DNA of 64,000 nucleotides. Origin: Clostridium uliginosum (lineage in GTDB: Bacteria > Bacillota > Clostridia > Clostridiales > Clostridiaceae). Shown piece after piece: positions 18,215 through 28,179 of the stretch (within the stretch, counting starts at the first letter, position 1; each line of letters starts with the position of its first letter). Made by a program: the position numbers and the translations under genes. A model generated the notes under the pieces. That model worked only from the letters and a program-made list of their open reading frames with translations, was not told the DNA's origin and ran no database searches. The stretch lies in NCBI RefSeq assembly GCF_900112485.1, contig NZ_FOMG01000008.1, positions 1 through 64,000 on the forward strand, given 5' to 3'.

Positions 18215-19816
18215 ATTGATAAATATGATATTAAAAAGAGATTACTAGGGATAATAGCTTTTTTTATTACTATAATAATAGTAATAAGCATAAGATTATA
18301 TATTTTACAAGTACATCCATCAGAAAAGGTACAAGGATCTTATCAAAACCATCAAGAAGAAATTGTTAGTGACATAAAGTACATGATCTTAGATACTAAT
18401 GGAAAAGATTTAATGAAATATAACAAAAAGTATATTTTGGTAATAGATGTAAGACCGTTTAGCTTAAATAATTATGAAGAAACATTAGAAGATTTGATGG
18501 CATTAAACTTTATAATGAAATCTGAAAATCCGGATTTTAATTATACAGAAATTATGAAATCACAAGGAAAACTTTATTATACAATTTCAGAGGAAACTTA
18601 TAATAAAATAAATAAACTTCAAAATGTTAAGGGAATCTATACATATATTAGTGATGAAGTAGATACAAAAAAAGCTTGGAGTGTTAGTAGTTTTTTATCT
18701 AAAATTTCAGATGAAAATGAGGTAGAAGGATCTCTAGAAGCTGAACTTTATCAATATTTAAAGGATAATGAGAAACCTAAGAGTAATTTTTATTTAGATG
18801 ATAGAGCTGTATATGCTGAAAAAAAAATAAATGTTAGCGATAATAATAAAAATTTAAAATTAACTATTAATAAAGATATGGAATATAAAGTAAGAGAAAT
18901 ATTAGATAAAGATGAATATAATTATTTGAAAAATGTTGGTGTTAGTATAGTGGAGTCTAATACGGGAAAAATAAGGACACTTGTACAAAAAGATGAAAGT
19001 GCGTCTAATATAAATTTAGGAATACAAGAAATAGGATATGAGCCAGGATCAATTTATAAGATTATTACATTAGGATCAGCGTTAGAAATGGGATTAGTTA
19101 ATGTAGATGATACTTTTTCTTGTACAGGACAAATATGTAAAGAAGTTCATGGTAGTTTAACTGTTAAAAATGCATTTGTTAAGTCATGTAATGATATTTT
19201 TGCTAAGATTGGGTCTTTAGTAGGATATAAAAAGATGATGGAATATTCTGAGTCACAAGGGTTATACAATCGAGTTTTAAATTTAGAAGGAAATGATAGG
19301 AATGAAACATCAGGAATAAAACCTAAGGAAGATGCCGGTATGAATAATATATCTATAGGGCAGTGTATGAATGTTTCCCCATTACAAATGTTAGGTGCTA
19401 TTAATACAATAATAAATAATGGAGTTTATGAAAAACCATATATTGTAGAGGATATTTTAGATAAAAATGATACAGTGATTAAAGAATTTAAAACTGAAGA
19501 AAAAAAGATATATAGCAAGATAACTTCAAAATTAGTAAAAGATGCCATGAAAGAAGTTGTTGTAAGAGGTACAGGTATAAAAGCATATATAGCTGATTTA
19601 AGCATAGGAGGAAAAACTGGATCGGCTACAGGAAATGAAGGAAATACACATGGATGGTTTGCAGGGTATTTTAATATAGGAGATAAAAGCTATACAATGG
19701 TAGTATTTATACCAGATATAGGGGCTGAAGATCCATCAAAAACTAAAGACTTAGGTGGTGGAGATACTGCTGCACCAATTTTTAAAGATATAGTTAGTAA
19801 ATTAAATTCTAAATAG
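18200..19816 (+). CDS. Penicillin-binding transpeptidase (class B, SpoVD/PBP2-like)
   Basis: A DD-transpeptidase that cross-links peptidoglycan. One membrane segment at about residues 15-35 is followed by an abbreviated N-terminal domain. The catalytic motifs are complete: S-x-x-K in EPGSIYKIIT (about residue 280), S-x-N in SCNDIF (about 330) and KTG in GGKTGSATGN (about 475). There is no C-terminal PASTA domain, unlike Bacillus SpoVD, and 538 aa is short for a class B PBP. The position before sigK suggests a sporulation role (inference). The start is uncertain: GTG at 18200, or ATT at 18209, which is better spaced from AGAGGTG. Confidence 0.88.
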   Translation: MFCIFIDKYDIKKRLLGIIAFFITIIIVISIRLYILQVHPSEKVQGSYQNHQEEIVSDIKYMILDTNGKDLMKYNKKYILVIDVRPFSLNNYEETLEDLMALNFIMKSENPDFNYTEIMKSQGKLYYTISEETYNKINKLQNVKGIYTYISDEVDTKKAWSVSSFLSKISDENEVEGSLEAELYQYLKDNEKPKSNFYLDDRAVYAEKKINVSDNNKNLKLTINKDMEYKVREILDKDEYNYLKNVGVSIVESNTGKIRTLVQKDESASNINLGIQEIGYEPGSIYKIITLGSALEMGLVNVDDTFSCTGQICKEVHGSLTVKNAFVKSCNDIFAKIGSLVGYKKMMEYSESQGLYNRVLNLEGNDRNETSGIKPKEDAGMNNISIGQCMNVSPLQMLGAINTIINNGVYEKPYIVEDILDKNDTVIKEFKTEEKKIYSKITSKLVKDAMKEVVVRGTGIKAYIADLSIGGKTGSATGNEGNTHGWFAGYFNIGDKSYTMVVFIPDIGAEDPSKTKDLGGGDTAAPIFKDIVSKLNSK

Positions 19817-19911
19817 AACCAGTATGGTGAAAAATAAAAATAAAAATCTATAAGCAACTTTTTTAATTTCCAAACATATTATAATATCAAGCACTGTTGT
19901 GGAGGAAAAAG

Positions 19912-20610
19912 GTGTTTGTATTAAATGGTTTCATAGATTTGATATGTAATTCACTATTTTTAACTGGATATATAACAAACAATAATACATTTCCACTTCC
20001 TCTTGATGAGAAAGAAGAGGAAGAATACTTAAATAAACTTAAAGAAGGAGATAAAACAGCTAAAGGTGTTTTAATTGAAAGAAACTTAAGGTTAGTAGCT
20101 CATATTGTAAAAAAATATTCTTTTCCTAATAAGGATGTAGATGAATTAATCTCTATTGGAACGGTTGGATTAATAAAAGCTATTGACTCCTTTGATTCTA
20201 GTAAAGGTACTAGGCTTGCTACGTATGCATCTAGGTGTATAGAAAATGAAATTCTAATGTTATTTAGAAATAATAAAAAACAGAAGAGTGAAGTTTATCT
20301 TCAAGATCCAATTGGAGTTGATAAAGAAGGAAATGAAATCTGCCTTATTGATATATTGAGTAGCGAAAATGATTCAGTCCTAGAGAAGGTAGAAAATAAT
20401 TTGCAAATTAGAGCTTTATATAAAAAGATTGAAGAATCATTAACTCAAAGAGAAAGCAAAATATTAGTAATGAGATATGGATTGATAGATGGAAATCGTA
20501 AAACTCAAAGAGAAATAGCAGGAATATTAGGAATTTCACGTTCTTATGTATCTAGAATAGAAAAAAAAGCTTTGAAAAAGTTAAAGAAGGAGTTGTTTAG
20601 TAAATATTAA
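19912..20610 (+). CDS. sigK: Sporulation sigma factor sigma-K precursor, uninterrupted
   Basis: The late mother-cell sigma factor. The sequence aligns along its length with Bacillus sigma-[54 protein letters not shown] and ISRSYVSRIEKKALKK. The first ~20 residues are hydrophobic (FVLNGFIDLICNSLFLTGYI), matching the membrane-binding pro-sequence removed by SpoIVFB-type cleavage. GGAGG at 19901-19905 fits this GTG; a TTG at 19897 is rejected. The gene is continuous with no skin-like insertion. 232 aa. Confidence 0.95.
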   Translation: MFVLNGFIDLICNSLFLTGYITNNNTFPLPLDEKEEEEYLNKLKEGDKTAKGVLIERNLRLVAHIVKKYSFPNKDVDELISIGTVGLIKAIDSFDSSKGTRLATYASRCIENEILMLFRNNKKQKSEVYLQDPIGVDKEGNEICLIDILSSENDSVLEKVENNLQIRALYKKIEESLTQRESKILVMRYGLIDGNRKTQREIAGILGISRSYVSRIEKKALKKLKKELFSKY

Positions 20611-20628
20611 ATTAATACAATTAAAAGG

Positions 20629-20669
20629 TAAGGTGTACTAAAATTAAAAAGTATACCTTATTTTTTTTA
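20629..20669 (+). terminator. Terminator after sigK
   Basis: A 10-bp stem TAAGGTGTAC / GTATACCTTA with one G.U pair, followed by TTTTTTTTAT. Confidence 0.88.
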
Positions 20670-20773
20670 TAAAGTAATTTAAAATTAAAAAATATTGTAG
20701 ATTATTATAGTATAATAATATTTAGAGGTGTTTTGAGTTAGGGCACATTTAAAAATATTAAATGGAGGACTTT

Positions 20774-21805
20774 ATGTTAAAGATAGATAAGCTATTAAAA
20801 AGTATAAATATACAGAATGTATCAGACATACATATTTCTTCAGGGTTACCTCCAATGATTAGAGTGGATGGAAGATTAATAGGTGCAAATGCTGAAATTA
20901 TTTCGCATGAAGCAGTAGGTGAATATATTAAAGAGTTAGTTCCGGATAAGTTTGATGAATTTTTAAGCAATGGAGATGTAGATTTTAAATATAATCCAGA
21001 AGGAATGTGTAATTTTAGAGTTAATGCATTTAAGTGCAAGGGCAGTTATGCAATTTGTATGAGAGTGATAAAACAAGGTATACCCAAAATTAATGATATT
21101 ACAAGTGCACAAGTACTAAAAGACTTTACTAAGTTAAATGATGGATTAATTTTAGTTACTGGACCAACAGGATCTGGTAAGAGTACAACACTTGCTGCAA
21201 TGATAAATGAAATAAATAATACAAAAGAAAAACATATAATTACATTAGAAGAACCTATTGAGTATATATATAAGAATAACAAATCAATAATAAATCAAAG
21301 AGAAGTAGGTCAAGATACTAGAAGTTATGCTATGGGATTAAGAGCAGCATTAAGACAAGATCCTGATGTTATATTGATTGGGGAAATGAGGGATACAGAA
21401 ACGGTAGAAGTGGCACTCAGAGCAGCACAAACTGGTCATTTAGTTTTCTCTACATTGCATACTATGGGAGCAGCTAATAGCATTTATAGAATTATAAATT
21501 CCTTTGATAATACTCATCAAAATGAAGTTAAAGTTCAATTATCATCTTTATTAAGAGGTGTTATATCCCAAGTTTTATTACCAAATGCGACAGGAGTAGG
21601 GAGGACAGCAGCTTTAGAGATTATGACATGTACTACAAGTATAAAAAATTTAATCAGGGAAGGTAACTATGAACAAATAAATAGCTTTATTCAAATGGGT
21701 TCAAAGTATGGAATGCAAACAATTGATATGGATTTAAAGAGATTAGTAAACAATAATATAATTACAAAAGAAGAGTATATGAAGTGGCAATCTAATAAAA
21801 TTTAA
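20774..21805 (+). CDS. pilT: Type IV pilus retraction ATPase PilT
   Basis: A hexameric ATPase that depolymerises pili for twitching. Motifs in order: the PilT N-terminal VSDIHISSGLPPMIRVDG, Walker A GPTGSGKST (about residue 130), the Asp box, Walker B VILIGEMRDTETVEVALRAA (about 195) and the His box GHLVFSTLHT. 343 aa. GGAGG at 20764-20768 selects this ATG over the one at 20762. No other pilus genes are in the window. The bases just upstream (20737-20760) resemble a left end of the palindrome repeat (GGCACATTTAAAAA). Confidence 0.94.
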   Translation: MLKIDKLLKSINIQNVSDIHISSGLPPMIRVDGRLIGANAEIISHEAVGEYIKELVPDKFDEFLSNGDVDFKYNPEGMCNFRVNAFKCKGSYAICMRVIKQGIPKINDITSAQVLKDFTKLNDGLILVTGPTGSGKSTTLAAMINEINNTKEKHIITLEEPIEYIYKNNKSIINQREVGQDTRSYAMGLRAALRQDPDVILIGEMRDTETVEVALRAAQTGHLVFSTLHTMGAANSIYRIINSFDNTHQNEVKVQLSSLLRGVISQVLLPNATGVGRTAALEIMTCTTSIKNLIREGNYEQINSFIQMGSKYGMQTIDMDLKRLVNNNIITKEEYMKWQSNKI

Positions 21806-21855
21806 AGTGCTACTATTTTATATTAAACACATAAAGCTGAAAAACATGTTAGCTT

Positions 21856-21888
21856 TTAATCATAAAAAATAATATTTTTTATGATTAA
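21856..21888 (+). terminator. AT-rich palindrome after pilT
   Basis: A near-perfect 15-bp inverted repeat TTAATCATAAAAAAT / ATTTTTTATGATTAA with a 2-3 base loop. The stem itself contains the T-run; no separate T-tail follows. It is probably the transcription end between pilT and the ftsA-like gene. Confidence 0.6.
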
Positions 21889-21969
21889 TGAATTATTAAA
21901 AAGGAATTTTAATAATTGTGTTGAATATATTTATTATACTTTTTCTGCAAGGAGGGAAGAAAAGTAATA

Positions 21970-23241
21970 ATGCAAGAAAATATAATTGCATCCGTAGATT
22001 TTGGAAGTAAGAAGCTATCAGCTTCTCTTGCAGCAAAAAATGAACAAGAGGAAATAGAAATATTAGGAGTTAAATCTTGTAAATCTAAAGGAATTGAAAA
22101 GGGACTAATTAAAGATATTAACAAATGCAGAGAAAGTTTAAAAAGTATATTAAAGGATTTAGAAGATAAAACAGGTAAAAAAATTAAAAATGTTTCCGCA
22201 GGAATATCTGCAAGAAAAGTTAGAATTACTGAAGCTACCGTTTCAGTTCCTTTACTAGAGGGAAGAGTTAGAGAAGAGGATATATTAGAAGCATTTAAAA
22301 AGAGCAAAAAAAGTATAACAATTACTAATGATGAGTTAGTAATAGATACAATAGTGAATTTTTACATTTTAGATGGAAAGGTTCTACATAGAGATATATT
22401 GAATTGGAAAGGTAACAATCTTGACTTAAATTTAACTTTGGTAATCGGTAAAAATGAAGAAATAGTTAAATACTATGAAATTTTTAAAGATACTGATTAT
22501 AAATTATTTTCTTTAAAGGTAAATATTTTATCAGGTAAAGAAATATTCTTAAATGAAAATAATTCTATAGGAGAAAAGGTTTTAGTAGATATTGGAGCAG
22601 CAACTACTGATATAGCAGTATTTAGTAATGGTATTCCAAAATATATAGGGAATATACCTTTAGGTGGAAATAACATTTCTAAAGATTTGGCTATTTGTGG
22701 AGAACTTTCTTTTTCAGAAGCAGATAATATAAAGACGATTTATTCTAGCAATTATGAAACTTTATATAAAGATGATTCAATTTTGGATCAAATAGATGTT
22801 GGAACTTTAAAAATGTCAAAATCTTTATTTTATGAAGTTACAAATGCTAGAATTGAAGAAATTTTAAATTATGTTAATAGAGAACTAAAAAATACTGGTC
22901 ATTATAATAGAATTTGTAGTATAATTCTATATGGTACAGGATTAAATTATTTTGAAAATATAAGTAGACTTGTCAATGATATTTTTAAAATAAAAACTAA
23001 GGTTATAACAAAAGACGATTTAGGAATAAAAAATCCTGAAAATATAACATCTTTGGCAGTAGTAAAAGAAGTTTATGATGGGATAAATTTGTATTGTTAT
23101 AATCATAAAAATTTAATTGAAGTTAATGATGTTGTTATAAACAAAAACATAAATGAATCAGAAAAGTTAGATGAATATGAAGAAAAAAAATTAAAAAGTG
23201 TTTTAAAAAAAGTTAGAAACTTTTTAGAGGGAATTTTCTAA
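21970..23241 (+). CDS. ftsA: FtsA-like cell division ATPase
   Basis: An actin-fold protein of 423 aa immediately before ftsZ (13-base gap). The phosphate-1 motif is [14 protein letters not shown], the SHS2-like 1C region follows ([14 protein letters not shown]), and phosphate-2 is [15 protein letters not shown] at about residue 205. The C-terminal part is divergent, and a Lys-rich amphipathic end ([11 protein letters not shown]) could bind the membrane, as in FtsA. GGAGGG is 13 bases from the ATG, a long spacing. A PilM/EutJ relative is possible, but the ftsZ context favours FtsA. Confidence 0.86.
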   Translation: MQENIIASVDFGSKKLSASLAAKNEQEEIEILGVKSCKSKGIEKGLIKDINKCRESLKSILKDLEDKTGKKIKNVSAGISARKVRITEATVSVPLLEGRVREEDILEAFKKSKKSITITNDELVIDTIVNFYILDGKVLHRDILNWKGNNLDLNLTLVIGKNEEIVKYYEIFKDTDYKLFSLKVNILSGKEIFLNENNSIGEKVLVDIGAATTDIAVFSNGIPKYIGNIPLGGNNISKDLAICGELSFSEADNIKTIYSSNYETLYKDDSILDQIDVGTLKMSKSLFYEVTNARIEEILNYVNRELKNTGHYNRICSIILYGTGLNYFENISRLVNDIFKIKTKVITKDDLGIKNPENITSLAVVKEVYDGINLYCYNHKNLIEVNDVVINKNINESEKLDEYEEKKLKSVLKKVRNFLEGIF

Positions 23242-23254
23242 AGGAGGAATTATT

Positions 23255-24397
23255 TTGTTAGATTTCGATGGTGATATGCAAGAATTAACGAATATAAAAG
23301 TAATAGGCTGTGGAGGTGGAGGTAGTAACGCTGTAAACAGGATGATAGTTGAAGGATTGAAAAATGTTGAATTCATAGCTATAAACACTGATAAACAGGC
23401 ACTAATGCTTTCACATGCAAATCAAAAGATTCAAATTGGAGAAAAATTAACTAAAGGATTAGGTGCTGGAGCAAACCCTGAAATAGGTAAAAAGGCTGCT
23501 GAAGAAAGTAAAGAAGAAATTTCATCAGCTATAAAGGGTGCTAACATGGTATTTATAACTGCAGGAATGGGTGGAGGAACAGGAACAGGAGCAGCTCCAG
23601 TTGTTGCTGAAGTAGCTAAGTCTATGGACATTTTAACTGTTGGTGTAGTTACAAAACCTTTCCCATTTGAAGGAAAAAGAAGAATGAGACATGCGGAAAT
23701 GGGAATTGAAACTTTAAAGGAAAAAGTGGATACACTGGTAATAATTCCGAATGAAAGATTACTTAGAATGGCAGATAAAAAGACAACATTATTAGATTCA
23801 TTTAAATTAGCTGATGATGTATTAAGACAAGGAGTTCAAGCAATTTCAGACTTAATTACAATTACTGGAGTAATTAATGCAGATTTTGCAGATATAAAAG
23901 CTGTAATGCTTAATAAGGGTTTAGCTCATATGGGAGTAGGCTTTGGAAGAGGAGACAACAGAACTCAAGATGCTGTTAGAGAAGCAATATCATCTCCTTT
24001 ATTAGAAACATCAATAGATGGAGCTACAGATGTTATTATAAACTTTACCGGAGGAGTAGATCTTGGCGCATTAGAAGTTTATGATGCTGCTGATGTTGTA
24101 CGTGAAGCTGTTGATCCAGATGCTAATATAATCGTTGGAGCAGTAATAGATGAAGCCCTTAGTGAAGAGATTAGAATTACTGTAATAGCTACTGGCTTTG
24201 AATCTGAAAAGAATGAAATTCCTTCAGAAGTAATAAATAAATCTACACAATCAGTAGCTACATCTAATAAGAGATCTAATGAGGAAGTAGCTTCTACAGT
24301 AGAGGAACCACAAAAACAAGATAGTAGTTCTAAGAATTATGAAGAAGATGATTTATTAGATATACCTGTTTTCTTAAGAAAAACTAAAAAACATTAA
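23255..24397 (+). CDS. ftsZ: Cell division protein FtsZ
   Basis: The tubulin-like GTPase that forms the division ring. The N-terminal motif is [15 protein letters not shown], and the tubulin signature [10 protein letters not shown] is near residue 105. The conserved tail [13 protein letters not shown] binds partners such as FtsA and SepF in other bacteria. The start is a TTG, seven bases after AAGGAGG at 23241-23247; the next in-frame ATG would cut the conserved N terminus only slightly, so the TTG is probable. 380 aa. Confidence 0.97.
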   Translation: MLDFDGDMQELTNIKVIGCGGGGSNAVNRMIVEGLKNVEFIAINTDKQALMLSHANQKIQIGEKLTKGLGAGANPEIGKKAAEESKEEISSAIKGANMVFITAGMGGGTGTGAAPVVAEVAKSMDILTVGVVTKPFPFEGKRRMRHAEMGIETLKEKVDTLVIIPNERLLRMADKKTTLLDSFKLADDVLRQGVQAISDLITITGVINADFADIKAVMLNKGLAHMGVGFGRGDNRTQDAVREAISSPLLETSIDGATDVIINFTGGVDLGALEVYDAADVVREAVDPDANIIVGAVIDEALSEEIRITVIATGFESEKNEIPSEVINKSTQSVATSNKRSNEEVASTVEEPQKQDSSSKNYEEDDLLDIPVFLRKTKKH

Positions 24398-24460
24398 AAT
24401 TATATTTGAGTATTATAATTTAGGAACATGAAATAAAATAAGCCTTATTTGATACAAAGT

Positions 24461-24490
24461 AGATGTAGTTATTTAACTACATCTATTTTT
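24461..24490 (+). terminator. Terminator after ftsZ
   Basis: A 10-bp perfect stem AGATGTAGTT / AACTACATCT with loop ATTT, followed by ATTTTT. Confidence 0.85.
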
Positions 24491-24576
24491 GTGCACAAAA
24501 ATAAGTTCTTTTTAAAAAGTATTATGTAAATATATGTAAAAAGTTATCTTCTAAAATTAAGATTATTGGTTGCTAT

Positions 24577-24585
24577 TATGACAAA
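24577..24585. promoter_or_regulatory. Possible Spo0A box upstream of spoIIGA
   Basis: TATGACAAA, reverse complement TTTGTCATA, differs at one position from the Spo0A consensus TTTGTCRAA. It lies about 50 bases before spoIIGA. The spoIIG operon is a direct Spo0A target in Bacillus and clostridia, so the site is plausible, but a nine-base match in AT-rich DNA is weak. Confidence 0.35.
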
Positions 24586-24635
24586 TTTTTGAAGTGGATA
24601 AGTCTATAATAAAACTCAACAGGAGGATTTACAAT

Positions 24636-25439
24636 ATGGAAGTATATGTAGACATTCTAATTTTTGAAAATTTTATAGTTAATTTATTTTTACTGATATT
24701 AACTATGAAAATACTAAAATATAAATATAGAGATGTTTTATTGATATGTGCTGGGCTTATAGGAGCATTATATACAATAGTATTGTTATTTCCACAGTTG
24801 TATATATTAACTTCCTTACCTTTTAAGATGATGGTTGTTTATATTATGATTAGAATAAGTTATGGAAAGAGAAGTGTTATTAGTATATTTAAGGCTATGG
24901 GTATATTTTTATTATTAACATTTACATTGAGTGGATTATGTTTTGCATTTTCGATTAACCAAAACAAGTATGTTTTAGGATCAAGTTTTGAAATTAATAA
25001 ATATTCAATCAAATATTTGTTGCTATCAGTGATGATAATATATATGTTTTTTACTAGAGCAGTAGAATACATAAAAAATAAGCTATTTATAACTAATTAT
25101 AAATTTATGATTGAATTTACAATAGAAGATACAACATATGATATACAAAGTTTTTTAGATACGGGAAATGAGTTAAGAGAACCAGTTACCAATCTTCCAT
25201 GTATTTTAATAGAAGAAGAATTAATAAATACTATTAACTTTAATAGCAAAAACACATATTATGTGCCATATGCTTCAATTGGATATGGGGGTAATTTAAA
25301 AGGTATAAAAGTAGAAGAAATAAAAATAAAAGGTGAGCACTCTTATAATAATAAAGTAGAGGCAATCATATGTCCATGCAGTCAAAAATTAAGTAAAGAA
25401 AATGATTTTAATGCATTATTATCAAGAGGAGTAGTATGA
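24636..25439 (+). CDS. spoIIGA: Sigma-E processing peptidase SpoIIGA
   Basis: A membrane aspartyl protease that removes the pro-sequence of sigma-E in the mother cell. The N-terminal half has about five hydrophobic segments (first at about residues 8-25, starting [16 protein letters not shown]). The C-terminal half has the aspartyl protease motif [11 protein letters not shown] near residue 180. AGGAGG at 24621-24626 selects this ATG (267 aa) over an in-frame GTG at 24594. Its stop overlaps an ATG in the sigE frame, and sigE is the known substrate gene. Confidence 0.95.
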   Translation: MEVYVDILIFENFIVNLFLLILTMKILKYKYRDVLLICAGLIGALYTIVLLFPQLYILTSLPFKMMVVYIMIRISYGKRSVISIFKAMGIFLLLTFTLSGLCFAFSINQNKYVLGSSFEINKYSIKYLLLSVMIIYMFFTRAVEYIKNKLFITNYKFMIEFTIEDTTYDIQSFLDTGNELREPVTNLPCILIEEELINTINFNSKNTYYVPYASIGYGGNLKGIKVEEIKIKGEHSYNNKVEAIICPCSQKLSKENDFNALLSRGVV

Positions 25440-25450
25440 AGGGGTGTATT

Positions 25451-26158
25451 ATGGGTAGACTAAGTTTGTTTTTAAATAAGTTATTATCAAGATTTAAATT
25501 TTTAAGAAAAAAATTATACTATGTTGGAGGCAGTGATGCTCTTCCACCACCACTTTCAAAAGATGAAGAAGAAAAATTGGTAAATAACTTGATGCATGGT
25601 GATGAAAGTATTAGGAGCATTTTGATTGAAAGAAATTTAAGATTAGTTGTTTATATAGCTAGAAAATTTGAAAATACAGGTGTTAATGTAGAAGATCTTA
25701 TTTCGGTAGGCACTATTGGATTAATAAAGGCTGTGAATACGTTTAATCCAGAAAAGAAAATAAAGCTTGCCACTTATGCATCTAGGTGTATAGAAAATGA
25801 AATATTAATGTATTTAAGAAGAAATAGTAAGATAAAGGCTGAAATTTCATTTTATGAGCCTTTAAATATTGATTGGGATGGAAATGAACTTTTATTATCA
25901 GATATATTAGGGACTGAAAGTGATGAGGTTTATAATCTCATAGAAGATGAGGTTGATAAACAGTTATTATTAATGGCTCTTAAGATTTTAAATGATAGAG
26001 AAAAAGAAATAGTCAAACTTAGATTTGGATTAAATGGGACTAGAGAAAAAACTCAAAAAGAAGTAGCTGATATGCTAGGAATTTCTCAATCATATATATC
26101 CAGATTAGAAAAAAAGATAATTAGAAGATTAAAGAAAGAAATAAGTAAAATGATTTAG
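25451..26158 (+). CDS. sigE: Sporulation sigma factor sigma-E precursor
   Basis: The early mother-cell sigma factor, made as a pro-protein. It aligns strongly with Bacillus sigma-[68 protein letters not shown] and [18 protein letters not shown]. The N-terminal ~27 residues ([20 protein letters not shown]) form the amphipathic pro-sequence. An in-frame ATG at 25436 overlaps the spoIIGA stop, but this ATG is better spaced from AAGGGG. 235 aa. Confidence 0.95.
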   Translation: MGRLSLFLNKLLSRFKFLRKKLYYVGGSDALPPPLSKDEEEKLVNNLMHGDESIRSILIERNLRLVVYIARKFENTGVNVEDLISVGTIGLIKAVNTFNPEKKIKLATYASRCIENEILMYLRRNSKIKAEISFYEPLNIDWDGNELLLSDILGTESDEVYNLIEDEVDKQLLLMALKILNDREKEIVKLRFGLNGTREKTQKEVADMLGISQSYISRLEKKIIRRLKKEISKMI

Positions 26159-26168
26159 CTTGTCATGA

Positions 26169-26198
26169 GTATAAAAGTATTATCTATCGGAGATACTC
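26169..26198 (+). promoter_or_regulatory. Sigma-F-type promoter of sigG
   Basis: GTATA (26169-26173), 15 bases, then GGAGATACTC (26189-26198). Against the Bacillus sigma-F consensus GYWTA-N15/16-GGNRANAMTR this matches all five -35 positions and nine of ten -10 positions. sigG is a forespore gene transcribed by sigma-F in Bacillus, which agrees. It lies 41 bases before the sigG start. Confidence 0.7.
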
Positions 26199-26239
26199 TT
26201 TAATGCAGTAGATTATTACTTCCGAAGGGGATGATACTT

Positions 26240-27013
26240 ATGGTTATTAATAAAGTGGAAATATGTGGAGTTAATACTTCTAAGCTTCCTGTACTTAAAG
26301 AAAAGGAAAAGAAAAAACTTCTTTTAGCTTTAAAAGGAGGGGATATAAGTGCTAGGGAAACTTTTATAAAAGGAAATTTAAGATTAGTACTTAGTGTTAT
26401 TCAACGATTTAACAATAGAGGAGAAAATGTTGATGATTTATTTCAAGTTGGCTGTATTGGATTAATGAAATCAATAGATAATTTCGATTTATCACAAAAT
26501 GTTAAGTTTTCAACTTATGCAGTTCCTATGATAATAGGGGAGATTAGAAGATATTTAAGAGATAATAATTCTATTAGAGTAAGTAGGTCATTAAGAGATA
26601 TTGCTTATAAAGCTTTAATTGTAAGAGATAGATTTATAAAAGATAATAATAAGGAGCCTACTATATCGCAAATTGCAAAGGAACTTGAGTTACCACGAGA
26701 AGATGTTGTATTTGCATTAGATGCGATACAAGATCCAGTATCATTATTTGAACCTATTTATCATGATGGAGGAGATGCCATTTTTGTAATGGATCAGATA
26801 AGTGATTCTAAAAATACAGATGAAAGTTGGCTTGAAAATATATCAATAAAAGAGGCAATGAAAAAACTTACAGATAGAGAAAAACTAATACTTAATTTAA
26901 GGTTTTTCAGTGGAAGAACTCAAATGGAAGTAGCAGATGAAATTGGAATATCTCAAGCTCAAGTTTCAAGATTAGAAAAGACTGCATTAAAACATATGAG
27001 GAAACATGTTTAA
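26240..27013 (+). CDS. sigG: Sporulation sigma factor sigma-G
   Basis: The late forespore sigma factor. It is nearly collinear with Bacillus sigma-G: NKVEICGVNTSKLPVL at the N terminus (the SpoIIAB/CsfB-binding region), VLSVIQRFNNRGENVDDLFQ, VKFSTYAVPMIIGEIRRYLR, QDPVSLFEPIYHDGGD and GISQAQVSRLEKTALK. AAGGGG at 26225-26230 fits this ATG; the ATG at 26231 directly abuts that site. 257 aa. It follows sigE as in Bacillus but has its own forespore-type promoter. Confidence 0.96.
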   Translation: MVINKVEICGVNTSKLPVLKEKEKKKLLLALKGGDISARETFIKGNLRLVLSVIQRFNNRGENVDDLFQVGCIGLMKSIDNFDLSQNVKFSTYAVPMIIGEIRRYLRDNNSIRVSRSLRDIAYKALIVRDRFIKDNNKEPTISQIAKELELPREDVVFALDAIQDPVSLFEPIYHDGGDAIFVMDQISDSKNTDESWLENISIKEAMKKLTDREKLILNLRFFSGRTQMEVADEIGISQAQVSRLEKTALKHMRKHV

Positions 27014-27031
27014 TAAGTGCTAACATAATAT

Positions 27032-27066
27032 AAAAAACTGATATGAATTAATATCAGTTTTTTTAT
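27032..27066 (+). terminator. Terminator after sigG
   Basis: A 13-bp perfect stem AAAAAACTGATAT / ATATCAGTTTTTT with loop GAATTA, running into more T. Confidence 0.92.
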
Positions 27067-27217
27067 ATTATGTAATTAAGTAAGGTAATTAGACATATAT
27101 TATTATATAGGACAAAATTTAAATTTATTTAATATAAGGCATAATTTTTTTATTAATCTAGATTAAATAGTAGAAACAAATTATAAGTAGGGTTAATTAC
27201 AGGGGGAGGGAAAATTT

Positions 27218-27487
27218 ATGGAACTTGAATTACACTCACTTAATGCTATGAGAAGTATGGAGGTAATTGATGTATCAACGGGAGGAAAACTTGGATTTAT
27301 AAAAGATTTCAAAATAGATTGTGAGGAAAATAGACTAATATCATTAATCTTGCCAGGAGCAACAAAATCTTGGTTTGGAAAAGAAGATGAAAAGGAAATT
27401 ATGTGGGGGGATATAGTTAGGATAGGTATAGATGTTATATTAGTAGAATCTGGAGATGTTATAAATGAGAATTCAAATAATAGCTAG
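27218..27487 (+). CDS. YlmC/YmxH family PRC-barrel protein
   Basis: An 89-residue PRC-barrel protein. The family is named for Bacillus YlmC and YmxH and is often annotated as a sporulation protein in clostridia; the biochemical role is unknown. Visible features are SLNAMRSMEVIDVSTGGKLGFIKD and the central ENRLISLILPGATKSWFGKEDE. The ribosome site GGGGGAGGG is strong. The position after sigG and before nrdR is the usual clostridial order. It shares its fold with, but is not closely similar to, the protein at 4952-5443. Confidence 0.88.
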   Translation: MELELHSLNAMRSMEVIDVSTGGKLGFIKDFKIDCEENRLISLILPGATKSWFGKEDEKEIMWGDIVRIGIDVILVESGDVINENSNNS

Positions 27488-27561
27488 TCAGATTTTAAAA
27501 AACTAGGTATAATAAACCTATAATAAAAGACATTGTTCACTAAAGTAAAGAGGTGATGAAG

Positions 27562-28011
27562 ATGAAGTGTCCATTTTGTAACTTTGAAGAAAGTAAGGTT
27601 AGTGACTCAAGATCAACGGATGACAACACTACTATTAGAAGAAGAAGAGAATGTTTAAAGTGTGGCAAGAGGTATACTACTTATGAAAAAATAGAGGATT
27701 TTCCTATTTCAGTTATTAAAAAAGATTTAACTAGAGAAAATTTTAATAAAGAAAAAATAATTAATGGATTGATTATTGCATGTCAAAAAAGACCCGTATC
27801 AAGAAAACAAATAGAAGATATAGCTTATGATGTGGAAAAATCGATTTCTAATAGTATGCTTACTGAAATTGCATCAAAGGATATAGGCGAAATAGTTATG
27901 GATAAACTTAAGCAAGTGGATGAAATTTCATATGTTAGATTTGCATCTGTTTATAGACAATTTAAAGATATAAATACTTTTTTAGAAGAAATAAAAAATC
28001 TTATAGTTTAG
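27562..28011 (+). CDS. nrdR: Transcriptional repressor NrdR
   Basis: A nucleotide-sensing repressor of ribonucleotide reductase genes. The zinc ribbon is formed by CPFCNFEESKVSDSR and CLKCGKRYTTYE (C-x2-C twice), followed by an ATP-cone domain (FPISVIKKDLTRENFNKEKI). The AGAGGTGA site at 27549-27556 fits this ATG; in-frame GTG 27553 and ATG 27556 overlap the site. 149 aa, the usual length. Confidence 0.96.
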   Translation: MKCPFCNFEESKVSDSRSTDDNTTIRRRRECLKCGKRYTTYEKIEDFPISVIKKDLTRENFNKEKIINGLIIACQKRPVSRKQIEDIAYDVEKSISNSMLTEIASKDIGEIVMDKLKQVDEISYVRFASVYRQFKDINTFLEEIKNLIV

Positions 28012-28042
28012 GCATTATTTTTGCAAATGCCTTAGTATATAT

Positions 28043-28083
28043 AAAAGGATATTGAAGATGCCTTATTTTCATATCCTTTTTGT
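28043..28083 (+). terminator. Terminator after nrdR
   Basis: A 10-bp stem AAAAGGATAT / ATATCCTTTT with an 18-base loop, then T and TGTAT. A smaller AGGCATT/AATGCCT hairpin (28010-28032) starts at the nrdR stop. The 637-base gap up to pgeF is otherwise filled by two palindromic repeats. Confidence 0.75.
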
Positions 28084-28179
28084 ATATTTATTATTTTAGT
28101 TACTTATTTGGAGATACCTAAAGTTAAAAATATAAATGAGATCTAAATTATGTTATCGTATGTTAAATTATTAGCTAAT

